The position numbers were made by a program, and so were the translations under genes. A DNA stretch of 64,000 bases from Paraburkholderia unamae (GTDB lineage Bacteria > Pseudomonadota > Gammaproteobacteria > Burkholderiales > Burkholderiaceae), in NCBI RefSeq assembly GCF_003268775.1, contig NZ_QLSU01000010.1, positions 186,001-250,000 on the forward strand, in the 5' to 3' direction. Shown here piece by piece: positions 8,402 to 17,853 of the stretch. Positions within the stretch are counted from its first letter, which is position 1. Every line of letters begins with the position of its first letter. The notes under the pieces were generated by a model. That model was not told the DNA's origin, searched no databases, and worked only from the letters and a program-made list of their open reading frames with translations.

Positions 8402-9411
8402 CAGTCGCCGCCGGACGCCGCGCGCCACGTATCGCGCGCAAGACAGAGATCGGCCCAGGCCTTCGCTTTGTCCTGGAGACTGCGCAGCAAATACGCGGGG
8501 TGGTAGGTGACGATGACGGGCACGCCTTCGTACTCATGCACGCGTCCGCGCAGCGACGCGATGCTGCCGTCGGTCTTGAGCAGGCTCTGCGCCGCGAAGC
8601 GGCCGAGCGCGACGATGATCTTCGGCTTCACGAGCGCCACCTGACGTTGCAGATACGGCTCGCAGCGCGCGACTTCATCGGGCTCGGGATTGCGGTTGCC
8701 GGGCGGCCGGCATTTGATGACGTTCGCGATGTAGACGTTCTCGCCGCGAGCGAGCGAGAGTGCGCGCAGCATGTTGTCGAGCAGCTTGCCCGCCTGGCCG
8801 ACGAAGGGCTCGCCCTGGCGGTCCTCGTTTTCGCCGGGCGCCTCGCCGATCAGCATCCATTCCGCCTCGCGGTCGCCCACGCCGAACACGGTGTTCGTGC
8901 GCTTCTCGCACAGGCGGCAGCGCGTGCACGACGCAACGCGCCCGGCGAGCGCGTCCCAGTCGAGCGTCGCAACGTCGTCGCGCGCGGCGCTGTTCGACTG
9001 CGCGCCTGGGGCGTCGTGCGGCAACGCCGGCTCGGCGACGCTGTCGAACCAGGCGAAATCGTCTTCGGTGAAGGGCGGCGGTTCGTCGGAAGAAAGCGGC
9101 GCCGCCTTCACGACGGGCGCGGCGCGCGGGGCCGCTTCGGGCGCCGGCAATGGATCGGCCTGTTGCGCGACGGTTTCACGCGGCGCGGCAACCGGTGTCG
9201 CAGCCTGTGCGACCGGCGCTTCGACGCGCGAGCGCGTCGGTTCAGGCGCGGCCTCGCGCGCGATCGGCGGCGCAACGGCAATCGCTTCGCCAGCGGCTTC
9301 GGCAGCCGCTTCGACTGACGCCGGTAGCGCCGCCACGGCAGTCCGTGCGCCCTTGCGCACCCAGCGCGGCGCGAGCCCTAACTCCTCCAGCGCGATCTCA
9401 TCGAGCGGCAT
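8401..9411 (-). CDS. Uracil-DNA glycosylase, family 4 type, with long N-terminal linker
   Basis: The C-terminal 200 residues are a family 4/5 uracil-DNA glycosylase: 'CTRCRLCEKRTNTVFG' supplies Fe-S cysteines, 'GEAPGENEDRQGEPFVGQAG' is motif 1 and 'YHPAYLLR' is the C-terminal His motif. It removes uracil from DNA. Residues about 25-140 are an Ala/Pro/Glu-rich linker, while the extreme N-terminus 'MPLDEIALEELGLAPRWVRKG' is well ordered and conserved-looking. ATG 9411 was chosen (GGGAGGG upstream); a TTG at 9429 is possible. It overlaps the end of rimI by 14 bp and couples to DUF1853. Confidence 0.92.
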   Translation of the reverse strand: MPLDEIALEELGLAPRWVRKGARTAVAALPASVEAAAEAAGEAIAVAPPIAREAAPEPTRSRVEAPVAQAATPVAAPRETVAQQADPLPAPEAAPRAAPVVKAAPLSSDEPPPFTEDDFAWFDSVAEPALPHDAPGAQSNSAARDDVATLDWDALAGRVASCTRCRLCEKRTNTVFGVGDREAEWMLIGEAPGENEDRQGEPFVGQAGKLLDNMLRALSLARGENVYIANVIKCRPPGNRNPEPDEVARCEPYLQRQVALVKPKIIVALGRFAAQSLLKTDGSIASLRGRVHEYEGVPVIVTYHPAYLLRSLQDKAKAWADLCLARDTWRAASGGD

Positions 9412-9892
9412 CCGCGCCCTCCCCTGCAAAAGAAAAACGCATCACGAGTGCGTCCTCGCGGCTGTGATGCCGCGCCGGATAGTAGTTCTTGCGACGGCCG
9501 ATCGTGATGAACCCGAACTGCTCGTACAGACGGATCGCGCGATGATTCGACGGCCGCACTTCGAGCAGCAGCCCTTCGAGCCCCTGCGTGTGCGCAATGC
9601 GCACCGCCTCGCGCAGCATCGCGAGGCCCGCGCCCACGCCTTGCGCCGGAGGCGCCACGCACAGGTTCAGGAGATGCATCTCGTCCACCACCGGCATCAG
9701 CACGCAATAGCCGATCAGCGTGCCCGTGACGTGGCGCATGCACAGGCCGTAGTAGCCGTTGCGCAGCGAGTCCTCGAAGTTGCCGCGCGACCACGGAAAC
9801 TCGTAAGCCAACCGCTCGACGATCACGACCTCATCCAGATCGCTCTCGGTCATCGGCGACAGATAGCGCTCCGTCATGAGCACGCCGCTCAT
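9398..9892 (-). CDS. rimI: Ribosomal-protein-alanine N-acetyltransferase
   Basis: GNAT acetyltransferase of 164 residues. It has the RimI pattern: 'YEFPWSRGNFEDSLRNGYY' near the N-terminus, acetyl-CoA loop 'APPAQGVGAGLAMLREA', and 'EVRPSNHRAIRLYEQFGF'. RimI acetylates the N-terminal alanine of S18 in E. coli. Its ATG (9892-9890) overlaps the tsaB TGA (ATGA), so the two are translationally coupled, a widespread tsaB-rimI linkage. Confidence 0.95.
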   Translation of the reverse strand: MSGVLMTERYLSPMTESDLDEVVIVERLAYEFPWSRGNFEDSLRNGYYGLCMRHVTGTLIGYCVLMPVVDEMHLLNLCVAPPAQGVGAGLAMLREAVRIAHTQGLEGLLLEVRPSNHRAIRLYEQFGFITIGRRKNYYPARHHSREDALVMRFSFAGEGADAAR

Positions 9893-10713
9893 CGTGAGCC
9901 CTCGCCACCGGTCCCGCCTGGCTGTGCCCCGGCCTTCGCGGCCAGACGCTCGGCCGTGGTCTGAGCGACCTTGTTGCGCACGTATTCGGGCGCGGCCTGG
10001 TCGGCGCGTTGCGTGCGACCCGCGCGATACGCGCGCAGCGCCGCGTGGGCGAGCGGCAGCGCATGCGGCAGCGCCTCGCCGTCGACGGTGCGCGCGGCAG
10101 CGGCGGCGCTCAGCCGTGCGCCGAACGCGGCGGCCGCGTTGCCGGCCAGCGTGAAGGGCTCTTCAGGGGCGACGATGCGCTCGGGCGCGTCGAGCGACGC
10201 GCCTTGCAGCGTGCGCCAGTCGCCGGCTTCGGCGTCCCAGGCGTAGTCGGCCCAGTAGGCTTCGTCCATGCGCGCGTCGAGCGCGGCCAGCACGCGTGTG
10301 GCGCCGGGGTCGCGCAGCCGCGCGCTTTCCGCGCACACGAGCAGCGTGCCCACCGGCACCACCGGAATATCGAGGCCGAACGCGAGCCCCTGAGCCACGC
10401 CCGTTGCTGTGCGCAGTCCCGTGAACGAGCCCGGCCCCGCGCCAAACGCAATCGCGTCGCAGTCGGCGAGCGTCAGCCCGGCTTCTTCGAACAATTCGCC
10501 GATGGCCGGCAAGAGGCGCGTGCTGGAAACCGCCCCGGTGGCCTCGTGGCGCACCCAGACGCTCACTTCGGAGCGCGACCCGGCGGTGGGCTCCAGGGCG
10601 GTAGTTCCACTGGCGGAGGGGGAAGCCTGCGCGCCGCCCGGGGCGACGCGAAGCAGCGCGACCGAGCAATATTCGGTCGAGGTATCGAGGGCAAGCAGCA
10701 CGGTTTCATTCAT
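9889..10713 (-). CDS. tsaB: tRNA t6A37 threonylcarbamoyladenosine protein TsaB
   Basis: TsaB (YeaZ) is the TsaD partner needed for t6A at position 37 of ANN-decoding tRNAs. The 274-residue protein from ATG 10713 starts 'MNETVLLALDTSTEYCSVAL' and carries 'GPGSFTGLRTATGVAQGLAF', both signatures of the ASKHA-fold paralogue. It has an insert of about 40 residues ('GGAQASPSASGTTALEP...') after strand 2 that is unusual but in frame. It heads the leftward operon tsaB-rimI-UDG-DUF1853 and is divergent from the acyl-CoA-binding protein gene. Confidence 0.95.
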   Translation of the reverse strand: MNETVLLALDTSTEYCSVALLRVAPGGAQASPSASGTTALEPTAGSRSEVSVWVRHEATGAVSSTRLLPAIGELFEEAGLTLADCDAIAFGAGPGSFTGLRTATGVAQGLAFGLDIPVVPVGTLLVCAESARLRDPGATRVLAALDARMDEAYWADYAWDAEAGDWRTLQGASLDAPERIVAPEEPFTLAGNAAAAFGARLSAAAAARTVDGEALPHALPLAHAALRAYRAGRTQRADQAAPEYVRNKVAQTTAERLAAKAGAQPGGTGGEGSR

Positions 10714-10902
10714 GAGCGCTATTGTAATGCCCCGCCCCCCACGCGGGCCCCCGGCGCTCGCCATGCGACGCACACGCCATCGCGTGGAGGGGCGCGAATG
10801 CCCATGCGTTCGCGCCCCGAGTGGAGGAATCGCTCCAGCCTTTCGCCGGGTTGCGCTGCTACCATCGGCGCAGACCTGAATCAACATGCGGAGAAAAAAA
10901 CC

Positions 10903-11172
10903 ATGAGCGATGTGAACGCCCTGTTCGCGCAAGCCCAGCAAGACGTGCAGCAACTCCCGGAGCGTCCCGGCAACCTGACGCTCCTGCGTCTGTACGCGCT
11001 CTTCAAGCAGGCAACCGAAGGCGACGTGCACGGCGACAAGCCCGGCTTCACCGATATCGTCGGCAAATACAAGTACGACGCGTGGGCCGCCCTGCAAGGC
11101 ACGGCGCAGGATACGGCGAAGCAGCAGTATGTCGAGCTCGTCGAGTCGCTCAAGAGCGGCGCCACGAGCTGA
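10903..11172 (+). CDS. Acyl-CoA-binding protein (ACBP)
   Basis: An 89-residue four-helix acyl-CoA-binding protein: 'LFAQAQQDVQQLPERPGN', 'LRLYALFKQATEGDV' and 'DIVGKYKYDAWAALQG' reproduce the ACBP signature including the Lys/Tyr residues that hold the CoA 3'-phosphate. ACBPs buffer long-chain acyl-CoA; they are universal in eukaryotes and scattered in bacteria, including Burkholderiaceae. The start at 10903 has GGAG at the usual distance. It stands alone between tsaB (divergent) and rhlE. Confidence 0.93.
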   Translation: MSDVNALFAQAQQDVQQLPERPGNLTLLRLYALFKQATEGDVHGDKPGFTDIVGKYKYDAWAALQGTAQDTAKQQYVELVESLKSGATS

Positions 11173-11607
11173 TCTCCACGCGGCTCCCGCAGTTCCCCCT
11201 CAGCCGCCCCCACGGGGCGGGCCGCGTGAGCGCACGCCGTCCCGCCCGCCTCCTCTTGCGCCGCCCGCCCCCTGCGGCATATTGTTCTGGCGCGACGCAA
11301 CAAAACGAGATATAATCCGCGCTGCGTTGCTGCTCCGGTCGCTAGTTCGATCAGCGCAACGCCACGTAGCGTTAAGCTCCAATCCAGTTTAGAACCTGTC
11401 CCCCCCTGCCGTGGCCCTGTTTTCGGGCCGTCAAGAATCAGGCTGGCGACTGGCCAATCCCGGCCTTGGTCGCACCCAAAACAGCTTCTAACGAAAATCC
11501 GCGGATGTGTGCGGATTGCCCCCGTTTTTCGATTTGTTCGCAAAATCCGACGACTTGGGTATGCCGATTGGCGCCGACGTTCTATTTCCTGTGTACCAAG
11601 GATTTTC
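11173..11607 (+). other. Intergenic region and probable long 5' leader of rhlE
   Basis: No convincing gene in these 435 bases. A TATAAT at 11311-11316 could be a -10 element, which would give rhlE a leader of almost 300 nt; the matching -35 is poor. A GGCCC/GGGCC hairpin lies near 11412-11430 and the segment is pyrimidine-rich. Long structured leaders are common in cold-regulated RNA-helicase genes, so post-transcriptional control is plausible but unproven. Confidence 0.4.
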
Positions 11608-13320
11608 ATGACTTCGAGCAATACCCAAAGCCCCCTCGACGCGATCGCCAACGACGCCCTCGGTCTCGACGCCGCTGCCAGCGCTGAAGCGCCTGCGCAA
11701 GAAGCCGCCGACACCCCCACGGGTCCGACGTTCGCATCGCTCGGTCTGTCGCCGGAGATCGTCTCCGCGCTGACCGCGGCGGGCTACAAGGCTCCGACGC
11801 CCGTGCAGGAACGCGCCATTCCTGCTGCGATCGCCGGCCGCGACCTGCTGGTCTCCAGCCCGACCGGTTCGGGCAAGACCGCAGCATTCATGCTGCCCGC
11901 CATCGAGCGCTTTGCCCAGATTCAAAAGGCCCAGGCCGCCCAGCCGCGCGAGCCGCGTCCGCAAGGCGCGAACAGCCAGCAAGGCGATCGCCGCCAGCGC
12001 CGCCCGCAACCCGTGGCGCGCCCCGGCCTCCTCGTCCTCACGCCCACGCGTGAGCTCGCCATGCAGGTGACGACGGCCGCTTCGACGTACGGCCAGCACC
12101 TGCGCCGTCTGCGCACCGTCAGCATTCTCGGCGGCGTGGCTTATGGCCAGCAACTGATGCTGCTCGCGAAGAACCCCGAGATTCTCGTGGCGACGCCGGG
12201 CCGTCTGCTCGATCACCTCGAGCGCGGCCGTATCGATCTGTCCGAACTCAAGATGCTCGTGCTCGACGAAGCCGACCGCATGCTCGACATGGGCTTCATC
12301 GACGACATCGACACGATCGTGGCCGCCACGCCCGAATCGCGTCAGACGATGCTGTTCTCGGCCACGCTCGACGGCAAGATCGCGTCGATCACGGGCCGTC
12401 TGCTGAAGGACCCGGAGCGTATCGAGATCGTGCGCAAGGTCGAAGCGAACTCGAACATCGCGCAAACCGTGCACTACGTGGACGACCGCGATCACAAGGA
12501 TCGTCTGCTCGACCATCTGCTGCGCGCCGAAAGCCTCGACCAGGCCATCGTGTTCACGGCAACGAAGATGGACGCCGACCAGCTCGCCGGCAAGCTTGCC
12601 GACGCTGGCTTCGAAAGCGCCGCGCTGCACGGCGACCTGCCGCAAGGCGCGCGTAACCGCACGATCCGCGCCCTGCGCGAGCGTCGCGTGCGCGTGCTCG
12701 TCGCGACCGACGTCGCGGCGCGCGGCATCGACATCCCCGGCATCACGCACGTCTTCAACTACGACCTGCCGAAGTTCGCCGAAGACTACGTGCACCGTAT
12801 CGGCCGTACCGGCCGTGCAGGCCGCTCGGGCGTGGCGGTGAGCCTCGTGCATCACGCCGAGCAAGGCGCGCTCAAGCGCATCGAGCGCTTCGTGCGCTCG
12901 CCGCTGCCCGTGAACGTCGTGGAAGGCTTCGAGCCGCGCAAGGCACCGCCGGCCAACCGAGGCTTCGGTGGCCGCGGCCGCCCCGGCGGTGGCAACGGCG
13001 GTGGCCGTCGCTTCGGCAATGGTGGCGGCAACGGCAAGCCGGGCGGCTACGGCGCACGCGGTGGCAATGGCGGCAACGGTGGCGATCGCAACGGCAACAG
13101 CTGGGGCAACAAGCCGGAAGGCTCGCGTGGCGGCTATGGCGCCCGTGAAGGCGGCTACGGTTCGCGTGAAGGCGGCTTCGGCGGCGGCTCGCGCAGCGGC
13201 GAAGGCAACCGCGGCGGCTACAGCCAGCAACGCGAAGGCTACGGCCGCCCGCGCGAAGGCGGTGGCGGTTACGGCGCGCGCCGCAACGACGGCCCGCGTG
13301 GCGCACGTCGCGACAGCTAA
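11608..13320 (+). CDS. rhlE: DEAD-box ATP-dependent RNA helicase, RhlE type
   Basis: 570 residues from ATG 11608. Q motif 'GYKAPTPVQERAIP' (about 59-72), Walker A 'SPTGSGKTAA' (84-93), 'DEAD' within 'VLDEADRMLDMGF', SAT and the motif VI 'HRIGRTGRAGR' are all present. The DEAD-box core carries a roughly 30-residue Gln/Arg insertion between motifs I and Ia. The last 130 or so residues are a Gly/Arg/Asn-rich tail with repeated 'GGYG', 'REGG' units typical of RNA-binding tails of betaproteobacterial RhlE proteins. RhlE helicases act in ribosome maturation and RNA decay, often at low temperature. Followed by a strong terminator. Confidence 0.93.
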   Translation: MTSSNTQSPLDAIANDALGLDAAASAEAPAQEAADTPTGPTFASLGLSPEIVSALTAAGYKAPTPVQERAIPAAIAGRDLLVSSPTGSGKTAAFMLPAIERFAQIQKAQAAQPREPRPQGANSQQGDRRQRRPQPVARPGLLVLTPTRELAMQVTTAASTYGQHLRRLRTVSILGGVAYGQQLMLLAKNPEILVATPGRLLDHLERGRIDLSELKMLVLDEADRMLDMGFIDDIDTIVAATPESRQTMLFSATLDGKIASITGRLLKDPERIEIVRKVEANSNIAQTVHYVDDRDHKDRLLDHLLRAESLDQAIVFTATKMDADQLAGKLADAGFESAALHGDLPQGARNRTIRALRERRVRVLVATDVAARGIDIPGITHVFNYDLPKFAEDYVHRIGRTGRAGRSGVAVSLVHHAEQGALKRIERFVRSPLPVNVVEGFEPRKAPPANRGFGGRGRPGGGNGGGRRFGNGGGNGKPGGYGARGGNGGNGGDRNGNSWGNKPEGSRGGYGAREGGYGSREGGFGGGSRSGEGNRGGYSQQREGYGRPREGGGGYGARRNDGPRGARRDS

Positions 13321-13384
13321 ATAACCGACAACGGCGTGTGGCGCGGCCTTCGAGCCGCCCCGCCGCCGCAGCGAAATGCTCAAG

Positions 13385-13413
13385 GACCGGTGCTCAGGCA
13401 CCGGTCTTTTTTT
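13385..13413 (+). terminator. Intrinsic terminator after rhlE
   Basis: Nine-bp stem GACCGGTGC/GCACCGGTC on a TCAG loop followed by seven T residues. Confidence 0.93.
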
Positions 13414-13741
13414 ATTTCCACGCAAATTTCACGATATGAAAAATTTTTTTGCTTCGTAAAAAATCGTGCTGCGTGGCACAAAGCGCCCGATTGCAAGATG
13501 GAAAATCACCTTTCACATCGCAAAATTAAAAGTGTAAATAATTGATTTTATTAAAATAAAAACATCGAAAAAAGCACCTTGCCTGCCTGTTGCCGGCTGA
13601 TCGATTTGCCTAGACTCTTATATAAGAGTTAGCGAAACGAAACGGCCAAATCCAGTCCCGGCGCCTTCGTTTCTTGAGATTCAAGCGGTTCAGCCGTTCG
13701 GTATCAGCGATCCACTTATCCGGTAAACGAAGGAGCACGCC
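13414..13741 (+). other. AT-rich upstream region of aceA
   Basis: No gene. About 150 bases (13430-13580) are strikingly AT-rich for this chromosome, with several A and T tracts, then a 16-bp palindrome at 13614-13629. The aceA ribosome site AAGGAG lies about 13730. The region is likely a regulated promoter with possible DNA bending; no confident -35/-10 pair was found. Confidence 0.6.
13614..13629. promoter_or_regulatory. Perfect 16-bp palindrome, candidate operator of aceA
   Basis: ACTCTTATATAAGAGT is perfectly symmetric and lies 112 bp before the aceA start codon at the edge of the AT-rich region. Its length and symmetry suit a dimeric regulator. The regulator is not identifiable from the sequence, and the core TATATA could overlap a -10 element. 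Confidence 0.55.
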
Positions 13742-15049
<1,308 letters not shown>

Positions 15050-15348
15050 GACCACCGGCAGCAACGGCAGGCGCAAGCCGCCGCGCACGAGACGGCAGCC
15101 GGCGCGCGTTACCTTGGCGGGGCGCGCCGGCCGCCCAACGGCGCGGCACGCGCGCGCCGCAAGGCGTTTCAGGGAGAAGCCGTAGAAGCGGAAGCGGCAG
15201 GTGGTAGCAAGCAGGGAGCAGCGATAACAAGAAAGACACAGGCCGCGCGTGCCGGACAGAATCCGGCTCGCGGCACGCCCAGCCAACGCACCGGGCGTGC
15301 AGGGCCATGTGCTTCGTCGCGTCTGCGGACCCGCCACCCGGCCCCAAC

Positions 15349-15783
15349 CTAGCGGTACACGATCACCGGAATCTTCGTATGGGTGAGCACGCGCTGCGTT
15401 TCGCTGCCGATCAACAGGCTGCCGAGCCCGCGCCGCCCGTGCGAGGCCATGAATATGACATCGCAGCCGCCCGCTTCGGCGGCTTCGATGATGCCGAGAT
15501 ACGGCGATGGATGCACGCTCGTGCGGCTCTCGCAGCTCACGCCCGCGTTGCGTGCCGCCGCCTCGATTTCCTGTAGATGCACGCGCGCCTCGCGCTCGCT
15601 GCGCGTCTGGAAGTCGCCGGGCGGCTCGATCACCACGTCGGCATAAGGCGAGTATGGGTACTGCGGCAGGCACGCGTAAGCCGTGACGCGCGCGCCGACC
15701 GTGCGGGCGAGGTCGATCGCGCCGTCGATCGCCTTCTTCGACAGCTCCGAGCCGTCGGTCGGAACAAGGATGTGCTTGAACAT
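15349..15783 (-). CDS. Universal stress protein, UspA family
   Basis: A single-domain Usp of 144 residues: 'MFKHILVPTDGSELSKKAID' at the N-terminus and the ATP-binding G-2X-G-9X-G(S/T) motif in 'MASHGRRGLGSLLIGSETQRVL' near the C-terminus, so it probably binds ATP. ATG 15783 was chosen because GGAGGG precedes it. Usp proteins respond to starvation and stress; the specific role is unknown. It converges with aceA across about 300 bases (15050-15348) in which I see no gene or clear terminator. Confidence 0.93.
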   Translation of the reverse strand: MFKHILVPTDGSELSKKAIDGAIDLARTVGARVTAYACLPQYPYSPYADVVIEPPGDFQTRSEREARVHLQEIEAAARNAGVSCESRTSVHPSPYLGIIEAAEAGGCDVIFMASHGRRGLGSLLIGSETQRVLTHTKIPVIVYR

Positions 15784-15936
15784 GGCGCCCTCCGTGGTCT
15801 GGCGGATGATGGGCAAGTCAGGCGGCGTCTCGCGCTGGCGTGCGCAAAGCCCCCCAGGTCGATTGTAGTGCGCGAAAAAACCGCGCAAGCCGTGCGTGCG
15901 GGTCATCCCGGATATCGGAAACACGCAGCGCGGCCC

Positions 15937-16839
15937 CTATCCCCAGTAACCGGGTTGACCGTAGGTATGCTTGAGATAGTCGAGAAAGAGGCGTACACGC
16001 AGCGGCAGATGCCTGCGCTGCGGAAACACGGCATGAATGCCGATCGGCGGCGCCGCGAATGCGTCGAGCACGCTCACGAGCCGGCCCGCCGCGATGTCCT
16101 CCCCGACTTCCCACCACGAGCGCCACGCAAGTCCGTGGCCTGCGAGACACCATTCGTGCAGCACCGCGCCGTCCGAGCATTCCATCGTGCCCCCCACGCG
16201 GATCGACATCACCTTGCCGTCCTGCTGGAATGCCCAGCCGCGCTGCTGGTTCGCGCTCGCGCCGAACGCGAGGCAGTTGTGGCGCGCGAGATCGGCGGGC
16301 GTGTCGGGTTGGCCGCGCCGCGAGAGATACGCGGGTGCGGCCACGCACACGCGGCGGTTCTCGCCGAGCTTGAGCGAAACCAGGGACGAATCGGGCAGTT
16401 CGCCCAGACGCACCGCGCAATCGAAACCTTCATTGACGAGATCGACGAGCCGGTCCGACAGATCGAGCGTGAGCGTCACATCCGGGTGCGCGACCGTGAA
16501 ATCGGGCACGAGCGGTGCGACATGCCGCCTGCCGAAGCCGGCCGGCGCCGACACGCGCAAGTGCCCGCTCGCCTTCACGCCGCCCGCCGACACGCTCGCC
16601 TCGGCGTTCTGCATGTCGTGAATGATGCGCTGGCAGTCCTCGAGGAACGCGGAGCCTTCGAAGGTGAGCGTGATGCGCCGCGTGGTGCGCACGAGCAGCT
16701 TCACGCCAAGGCGTTCCTCCAGCGCGTCGATGCGCCGGCCGATGATGGCGGGCGCCACACCCTCGGCCTGGGCGGCGGCGGAAAGGCTGCCCTTGGCAGC
16801 CACGGTCACGAAGGTTTCGATCTGCTTGAAGCGGTCCAT
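15937..16839 (-). CDS. LysR family transcriptional regulator
   Basis: 300 residues with an N-terminal winged helix-turn-helix ('MDRFKQIETFVTVAAKGSLSA', 'GVAPAIIGRRIDALEERLGV', 'LLVRTTRRITLTFEG') and a C-terminal periplasmic-binding-like effector domain from about residue 90. It belongs to the large CrgA/DmlR-like group by 'FDCAVRLGELPDSSLVSLKLGENRRVCVAAPAYL'-type features. It is divergent from the haloacid dehalogenase gene with 165 bp between starts, the classical LysR arrangement, so that gene is the most likely target. Effector unknown. Confidence 0.93.
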   Translation of the reverse strand: MDRFKQIETFVTVAAKGSLSAAAQAEGVAPAIIGRRIDALEERLGVKLLVRTTRRITLTFEGSAFLEDCQRIIHDMQNAEASVSAGGVKASGHLRVSAPAGFGRRHVAPLVPDFTVAHPDVTLTLDLSDRLVDLVNEGFDCAVRLGELPDSSLVSLKLGENRRVCVAAPAYLSRRGQPDTPADLARHNCLAFGASANQQRGWAFQQDGKVMSIRVGGTMECSDGAVLHEWCLAGHGLAWRSWWEVGEDIAAGRLVSVLDAFAAPPIGIHAVFPQRRHLPLRVRLFLDYLKHTYGQPGYWG

Positions 16840-17004
16840 GGGTGGGCAATACCGGCACTGAGCAACAGAAATAGAGGGAAAGACAAATCAGGTCGCCAGA
16901 TTAGGTGGGTAAAAGTAAAAGATCAAGTGATCAATCCCGCCTTTTTCAGTGATACGACTCATGAATACAATCGACCTCGACCTCTGAAGATGGAGTGCAA
17001 GGCT

Positions 17005-17784
17005 ATGTCGGCCACAACGACACCACTCGCAACCGCAATCTCCTTTCCCAAGGCAGTGATTTTCGACGCGTACGGCACGCTGTTCGACGTGCACTCGGTC
17101 GTCGCTGCCGCCGAGCAGATGTTTCCAGGCCAGGGCGAAGCGCTCTCGCAGCTCTGGCGTCTGAAGCAGATCGAATACACGCAGCTGCGCACGCTCTCGG
17201 ACCCCGCCGGCGCGCGCTACCGCCCGTTCTGGGACATCACGCTCGACGCGCTGCGCTACGCCGCGCGCCGCCTGAACCTGCCGCTCACGGGCGCGGGCGA
17301 AAAGCGTCTGATGGACGAATACGCGTGCCTGTCCGCGTTCCCCGACGTGTTGCCCGTGTTGCGCCGCCTGCGCGAGCCGCGCGAAAACGGCACGCGCACG
17401 GGCCTCGCCATCCTCTCGAACGGCAATCCGCAGATGCTCGACATCGCCGTGAAAAGCGCCGGTATGAGCGGCCTGTTCGACCACGTGCTCTCCGTCGACG
17501 CCGTGCGCGCCTACAAGCCCGCCGCCGCCGCGTACGCGCTCGGCACGACCGCCTTCGACGCCGCGCCCGGCGAGATGGTGTTCGTCTCGTCGAACGGCTG
17601 GGACGCCGCGGGCGCGGGCTGGTTCGGCTACACCACGTTCTGGATCAATCGCCAGCGGCTGCCCGCCGAGGAACTCGGCGTCGCGCCGCACGGCACCGGC
17701 GGCGGCATGGCAGAGCTCGCCGCCTTTATCGAAACCGCTGCGCCCGCCGGGCGAAGCCGCCCTCGCCCCAGCCCGGGCGCATGA
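17005..17784 (+). CDS. Haloacid dehalogenase type II (HAD superfamily)
   Basis: 259 residues from ATG 17005 (GGAG at 16992; an ATG at 16990 is also in frame). HAD motif I 'FDAYGTLFDVHSV' with nucleophile Asp21, then 'LKQIEYTQLRTL', 'ILSNGNPQML', 'YKPAAAAYALG' and 'VSSNGWDAAGAGWFGY' follow the L-2-haloacid dehalogenase pattern (Asp, Arg/Thr, Ser-Asn, Lys, Ser-Asn-Asp). These enzymes hydrolyse 2-haloacids to 2-hydroxyacids through an aspartyl ester. It lies 69 bp before aceB on the same strand and may be co-transcribed with it; haloacetate would yield glycolate, a precursor of glyoxylate (inference). Confidence 0.9.
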   Translation: MSATTTPLATAISFPKAVIFDAYGTLFDVHSVVAAAEQMFPGQGEALSQLWRLKQIEYTQLRTLSDPAGARYRPFWDITLDALRYAARRLNLPLTGAGEKRLMDEYACLSAFPDVLPVLRRLREPRENGTRTGLAILSNGNPQMLDIAVKSAGMSGLFDHVLSVDAVRAYKPAAAAYALGTTAFDAAPGEMVFVSSNGWDAAGAGWFGYTTFWINRQRLPAEELGVAPHGTGGGMAELAAFIETAAPAGRSRPRPSPGA

Positions 17785-17853
17785 CGGCACGCCTCGCACG
17801 ACGCAGCCATAACAACCACGCATTCACAATCTGACCGACCAAGGAGCAAGAAA

